From Pseudolabrys sp. (GTDB lineage: Bacteria; Pseudomonadota; Alphaproteobacteria; Rhizobiales; Xanthobacteraceae), in assembly GCA_022843325.1 (NCBI GenBank), contig JALHNV010000016.1, positions 1 through 51,851 of the forward strand: a stretch of 51,851 bases of DNA. Reading direction: 5' to 3'. The number at the start of each line of letters is the position of its first letter. Position 1 is the first letter of the stretch. The position numbers and the translations under genes are program-made. Below are positions 48,281-51,851 of the stretch, piece by piece. The notes below the pieces were generated by a model. It was not told the DNA's origin, made no database searches, and saw only the letters and a program-made list of their open reading frames with translations.

Positions 48281-48661
48281 CTACCGCTTCCCGGCCTGCT
48301 CGCGCGTCATGTTCTTGGACGCCAGTTCGTCGAGATATTCCTGCCAGTAGCGGGCGTGGTTGCGGCCGAGGTCGAGCAGATAGTCCCAGCCGAAAATGCC
48401 GGTCGAGTGCATGTCGTCGAACGACAGCCGCACCGCGTAATTGCCGACCGGCAGCACCTCCATGATACCGACGTTGATCTTACCCGGCACGGTTTTGCGC
48501 TGGTCCGGCGCGTGGCCCTGCACTTCCGCGCTCGGGCTTTTCACCCGCAGATATTCAGCCGCGAGATCGAAGCTCTCGCCGTCCTCGAAGGTGACGGTCA
48601 GCGTCTTGCGGTCCTTGCTGAGGCGCAGTTCGGTCGGCCAAGCGTTGGTGTCTGTGCTCAT
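48281..48661 (-). CDS. DUF971 domain protein
   Basis: 126 aa: WPTELRLSKDRKTLTVTFED and ESFDLAAEYLRVKSPSAEVQ, then INVGIMEVLPVGNYAVRLSF and DDMHSTGIFGWDYLLDLGRN, which is the DUF971 (gamma-butyrobetaine hydroxylase-like N-terminal) pattern, an iron-sulfur-linked fold in some proteins; His/Trp in HSTGIFGWDYL are conserved. Standalone DUF971 proteins are often linked with Fe-S cluster handling. The frame is open upstream, but ATG 48661 gives the family start. Confidence 0.85.
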   Translation of the reverse strand: MSTDTNAWPTELRLSKDRKTLTVTFEDGESFDLAAEYLRVKSPSAEVQGHAPDQRKTVPGKINVGIMEVLPVGNYAVRLSFDDMHSTGIFGWDYLLDLGRNHARYWQEYLDELASKNMTREQAGKR

Positions 48662-48681
48662 GGACTGGCTTATAGCAGAGA

Positions 48682-49566
48682 TCAGCCGGCAAAGCGCACG
48701 GCGCCGCTGCCGGTGAGATCGTAGCCGCCCATTTCGCGCGCCCGCGCCGCCAACTGTTCCGAGGCGAAGAACCGCACCAGCGCCTGCATGGCGGGGCCGA
48801 AATAATCGCGCTGCCGCATCACCAGGTCGAACGGCTCCCAGGCGATCGGCACGAAATCGAGCCCGGCTGCCACCGCCACCGCGCGCGTCGCGATGCCGGT
48901 ATCGGCGCGGCCGGCGCGGATCGCCTGGGCGATATCCGGCCCGGTCGGGCACACCGGCTGGACTGCGGTCAGCGCCTCAAGCGGTGTGTTGGCCCGATGC
49001 AGCAGCGCCAGCAGCAGCAGTTGCGCGCCGGCCCCGGCCGGCCGCATGGTGATGCGCGCACGTTGCGCAATGACGTCGTCGATGGCGCCGAGCTTGAGCG
49101 GATTGCCGGGCGCCGTGAGGAAGCCCTGCTCGCGGCGGCAGAACGCGATCATCACCGCGTCCCGCATGTCGCCGCGGCTCTTCATCGCCGCCACATTGGC
49201 GTCGGCGTCGGGATTTTCCAGCGCATGCAGGTGGATGGTGGCGGCGAGAATGTCGCCGGCGGCAAAGCGCGTCAGACCGGCCTCGCTGCCGACCGCCAAA
49301 GTCGCAAGCCCCGAACCGCTCTCGCGCAGCGCCCATTCCAGCAGCGGGTCATGGCTGCCGCCGATAATCGGCGCAGGCTCAGGCCGCGCCATGCCGTCCG
49401 GCCGCGATACGCTCGCGGCCAGCCAGTGGTCGAGCTCGGCCTTGGGAAACAGCCAGCGCCCGGTCACCTTGGTGCAGGGCACGGTGCCCTCGGCCACCAT
49501 CTCGTAGATCTTGCGTTCCTTGAGCCGCAGATAGGCGGCCGCTTCGGACGTGGTCAGGAGTTGCAT
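48682..49566 (-). CDS. Regulator with excisionase-type HTH and periplasmic-binding-like domain
   Basis: 294 aa. The N-terminal HTH (MQLLTTSEAAAYLRLKERKI and VTGRWLFPKAELDHWL) is followed by a PBP-like domain (SHDPLLEWALRESGSGLATL, HLHALENPDADANV, RAGRADTGIATRAVAVAAGL, FVPIAWEPFDLVMRQRDYFG) as in molybdate-type or substrate-sensing regulators. The ligand is unknown. ATG 49566 is chosen since the HTH begins there; the frame is open to 49695. It lies between the DUF971 gene and the Bug gene on the same strand, with a terminator-like hairpin in front of it. Confidence 0.8.
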   Translation of the reverse strand: MQLLTTSEAAAYLRLKERKIYEMVAEGTVPCTKVTGRWLFPKAELDHWLAASVSRPDGMARPEPAPIIGGSHDPLLEWALRESGSGLATLAVGSEAGLTRFAAGDILAATIHLHALENPDADANVAAMKSRGDMRDAVMIAFCRREQGFLTAPGNPLKLGAIDDVIAQRARITMRPAGAGAQLLLLALLHRANTPLEALTAVQPVCPTGPDIAQAIRAGRADTGIATRAVAVAAGLDFVPIAWEPFDLVMRQRDYFGPAMQALVRFFASEQLAARAREMGGYDLTGSGAVRFAG

Positions 49567-49662
49567 GTCGTTAGTCTGCACCGATAAGCACCATTTTCCG
49601 ACAATGACGTTTACCGCAGAAATGACAAGGCAGCTAATCCGGACCGGACATGCCAAACGCAA

Positions 49663-49688
49663 GACGCCGGGGCCAAGGCCCCGGCGTC
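49663..49688 (-). terminator. Terminator hairpin after the second Bug gene
   Basis: A perfect 12-bp stem, GACGCCGGGGCC / GGCCCCGGCGTC with a 2-nt loop AA. On the minus strand it follows the Bug stop and is followed by TTGCGTTTG, a weak T-run. Confidence 0.65.
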
Positions 49689-49709
49689 GCGGCAAGCGCA
49701 GCTTGCGTG

Positions 49710-50714
49710 TTACTTGATCTTCTGGATGCCGGCTTTCTCGATCAGATCCTTGTACATCGCGACTTCCATATCGATCCGCTTCTTGAACTCCACCGGACCC
49801 TCGTTCACGACCTTGAGGCCGGTCTTGTAGATCCGCTCCTGCACTTCGGGCCGCGCCAGGATGGCGTGGATTTCCTTGGCAAGCCGGTCGACGATCGGCT
49901 TCGGCGTGCCCGCTGGCAGATACATCGACTGGTGGTTCTCAGATGTAATGTCCTTGATGCCGACATCCGCCAGCCGCGGCACGTCCGCCAGATCCGGCCA
50001 TTTCTCGTCGCCGGTCTGTACCAGCGGGCGCAGCGTACCGGCCTGAATCTGGCCGAGCACCGAGCCGATATTGGCGGAGTACATATCGAGCTGACCGGCG
50101 ATCGCGGCCTGCATGGCCGGGCCTGCGCCGCCGAACGGCACGTGCACCATCTTGATGCCCAGCTTGTGGCTCAGAGCCTCACCGACGACATAGGGCGTCG
50201 TGCCGGCGCCGGGCGAAGCCCAGTTGATCTTGCCCGGGTTCGCCTTCACGTCGTCAATGAAATCCTTGAAGGTCTTGTATTTCGAGTTCGCGGGCACCGT
50301 CAGCACGTCCGGCGCGGCGCCGACATTGGCCAGCGGGATAAAGTCTTTCAGCGCGTCGTAAGGCGGCTTCTCATAAAGGCTCGGATTGACGACAAAGGCG
50401 CTCGACACCGTCATGATCGTGTAGCCATCCGGCGCGGCGCGGGCCGCTGCGGACATGCCGATGTTGCCGCCGGCGCCACCGCGGTTTTCGACGACGACAG
50501 GCACCTTGAGCGCCTCGCCGAGATACTGCGCCATCATGCGCGCAATGATGTCGGAGCCGCCGCCCGCCGCGAACGGCACGATGATGGTGATGGTGCGGCT
50601 CGGCCACGCCTGGGCGTTGGCCTGCAGCGGCGTCAGCGCCGCCATGGCGCAGGCCGCGACCGCGGCCATCGCCACGCGCCGGGTCAGTCTGAATGAATTG
50701 CGAAGATCGGTCAT
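49710..50714 (-). CDS. Bug-family (TTT) periplasmic substrate-binding protein
   Basis: 334 aa. A signal peptide (residues about 1-35, RRVAMAAVAACAMAALTPLQ ... AQA) is followed by AWPSRTITIIVPFAAGGGSD, VPVVVENRGGAGGNIGMSAA, DGYTIMTVSS, then VHVPFGGAGPAMQAAIAGQL and APAGTPKPIVDRLAKEI-like sequence. It should bind a carboxylate in the periplasm. ATG 50714 has a very good ribosome binding site, GGAGGACAAA. It is divergent from a CoA-transferase gene, repeating the arrangement at 16.9-19.3 kb. Confidence 0.92.
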   Translation of the reverse strand: MTDLRNSFRLTRRVAMAAVAACAMAALTPLQANAQAWPSRTITIIVPFAAGGGSDIIARMMAQYLGEALKVPVVVENRGGAGGNIGMSAAARAAPDGYTIMTVSSAFVVNPSLYEKPPYDALKDFIPLANVGAAPDVLTVPANSKYKTFKDFIDDVKANPGKINWASPGAGTTPYVVGEALSHKLGIKMVHVPFGGAGPAMQAAIAGQLDMYSANIGSVLGQIQAGTLRPLVQTGDEKWPDLADVPRLADVGIKDITSENHQSMYLPAGTPKPIVDRLAKEIHAILARPEVQERIYKTGLKVVNEGPVEFKKRIDMEVAMYKDLIEKAGIQKIK

Positions 50715-50810
50715 TTTGTCCTCCTGCCGCACCCCGTTTGTCAGGTGTCGGATCCGGCCCCACCCTAGGCAAAGCCAGCCCGAACCACAAACGAAATCTC
50801 ACTATGCGGA

Positions 50811-50837
50811 CAATATGTCACCATATTAGACAGTTTG
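50811..50837. promoter_or_regulatory. Dyad-rich gap between divergent Bug and CoA-transferase genes
   Basis: GACA and TGTC half-sites repeat here (GACAATATGTC, then TGTC ... AGACA). The AT-rich patch within 50715-50901 probably holds back-to-back promoters and an operator. The regulator is not known. Confidence 0.35.
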
Positions 50838-50901
50838 TTGACTTTCATTTTTGCCCGCTTTAGTGGTCGTGGACGGACTTTTGCAGGAATTGGCGGCCAT
50901 C

Positions 50902-51851
50902 ATGACTGACACCCCCCTGAAACCATCGGCCCTCCAGGGATTGCGCGTCGTCGAATGCGCAACCGTCGTCGCCGGTCCGCTGTGCGGCCGCCTGTTCGGC
51001 GATTTCGGCGCCGAGGTCATTCACGTCGAACATCCGAAGAAAGGCGATCCGCTGCGCGACTTCGGCTTCACCGTCGATGGCATCAATCCGTGGTGGAAGT
51101 ACTACGACCGCAACAAGAAGCTGATCACGCTCGACATCTCGAAGCCGCGCGGCCGCGAGATTTTGTTCGACATGCTCAAGGACGCCGACATTTTCATCGA
51201 GAACTTCCGGCCCGGCCGGCTCGAGGCGTGGAATATCCACTACGAGGATCTCGCCAAAATCAATCCGCGCCTGATCATGATCCGCCTCACCGGCTACGGA
51301 CAGACCGGCCCCTATGCCAGTCAGCCCGGCTTCGGCACCATCGCCGAGGCCATGAGCGGCTTTGCGGAAATGACCGGCGAACCCGACGGCCCGCCGACGC
51401 TGCCGCAGTTTCCGCTCGCCGACACCTGTGCCGGATTCTACGCGACAATGGCCGCGATGTTTGCGGTCTACAGCCGCGACGTCGTCGGCACCGGCAAGGG
51501 CCAGGTCATCGACGTCAGCATCTGGGAAAGCCTGTTCTCGATCCTCGGTCCCAATGCCCTGGTGCAGCACGTCACCGGCCGCGCGCCGCGCCGCATCGGC
51601 AACCGGGCGCCGACTTCGGCGCCGCGCAACACCTACAAGACCAAGGACGACCGCTGGATCACCATCGCCAGCGCCACGCAGACGACCGCCATCCGCATGT
51701 TCGAACTCATGGGCATGCCGGACCTGGTCAAGGATCCGCGCTTCAACAGCAACAGCAACCGCGTCAAGAATGTCGACGAGCTCGACAGACTGGTGACGGC
51801 CTGGACCACCAAGCATACGCGCGACGAGCTGTCCAAGGTGCTGCACGCCGC
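50902..51851 (+). CDS. Class III (CaiB/BaiF) CoA-transferase, 5' part
   Basis: About 316 codons are seen and the frame runs off the right edge. Starts MTDTPLKPSALQGLRVVECA, with TVVAGPLCGRLFGDFGAEVI, the LTGYGQTGPYA motif, PLADTCAGFYA with the catalytic Asp at about residue 174, and GKGQVIDVSIWESLFS. It transfers CoA to a carboxylic acid. It is divergent from a Bug receptor gene, so both probably serve one organic acid. The first CoA-transferase in this window (16961-18166) is clearly a different protein. Confidence 0.9.
   Translation, partial: MTDTPLKPSALQGLRVVECATVVAGPLCGRLFGDFGAEVIHVEHPKKGDPLRDFGFTVDGINPWWKYYDRNKKLITLDISKPRGREILFDMLKDADIFIENFRPGRLEAWNIHYEDLAKINPRLIMIRLTGYGQTGPYASQPGFGTIAEAMSGFAEMTGEPDGPPTLPQFPLADTCAGFYATMAAMFAVYSRDVVGTGKGQVIDVSIWESLFSILGPNALVQHVTGRAPRRIGNRAPTSAPRNTYKTKDDRWITIASATQTTAIRMFELMGMPDLVKDPRFNSNSNRVKNVDELDRLVTAWTTKHTRDELSKVLHA

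Overview
The window is GC-rich alphaproteobacterial chromosome. Gene content and order point to Hyphomicrobiales (Rhizobiales), probably the Bradyrhizobium/Rhodopseudomonas/Pseudolabrys side: a Caulobacter-type fliF-fliG-fliH/flbE-fliN-flbD cluster, the cell-cycle regulators SciP, CtrA and ChpT, GANTC sites of CcrM type, and two Bug-type receptors each beside a CoA-transferase. The genus is inferred from gene families only.

Layout. 1-15.1 kb: flagellar genes (fliK end, flgD, fliF, fliG, fliH-like, fliN, flbD, flhA), interrupted by a MASE1 hybrid histidine kinase with sciP, and by small genes plus an ECF sigma / anti-sigma / fasciclin module. 15.1-19.3 kb: a GntR-controlled organic-acid cluster (MaoC hydratase, class III CoA-transferase, divergent Bug receptor). 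19.3-22.6 kb: small conserved proteins, a cold-shock protein and a secreted protein. 22.6-25.7 kb: fliJ, fliI and divergent ctrA. 26-36.1 kb: a DUF1236 protein, a histone-H1-like protein, the cheR-cheB-cheY-cheW-cheA and chpT run on the minus strand, YHS and DUF1134 proteins and a coiled-coil membrane protein. 36.2 kb: tRNA-Val(CAC). 36,242-47,172: a 10.9-kb integrated element bounded by 51-bp direct repeats of the tRNA 3' end. 47.2-51.9 kb: chromosomal genes (SGNH hydrolase, DUF971, HTH/PBP regulator, a second Bug receptor and a divergent CoA-transferase cut by the window end).

How it works together. SciP, CtrA and ChpT are encoded among the flagellar and chemotaxis genes they are expected to control. 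CtrA-box sequences (TTAA-N7-TTAA type) lie upstream of cheA (perfect), fliF and flhA (nearly identical to each other) and between fliI and ctrA. The ctrA upstream region also holds six GANTC sites within 195 bp.

The most unusual part is the tRNA-Val element. It has a tyrosine integrase (with Cys in place of the HxxR arginine), a small HTH protein, a fused prohead protease-capsid gene, a tail chaperone with a textbook -1 slippery heptamer, and a tape-measure gene. I recognise no terminase, portal or replication protein. It also carries a 283-bp mirror-symmetric array of TGACGCA repeats, a second array of GTTGACAG repeats, two copies of an 85-bp promoter-like repeat, and about 360 bp of densely hairpin-forming non-coding DNA. 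It may be a decayed prophage or a small phage satellite-like element. The sequence alone cannot settle which.
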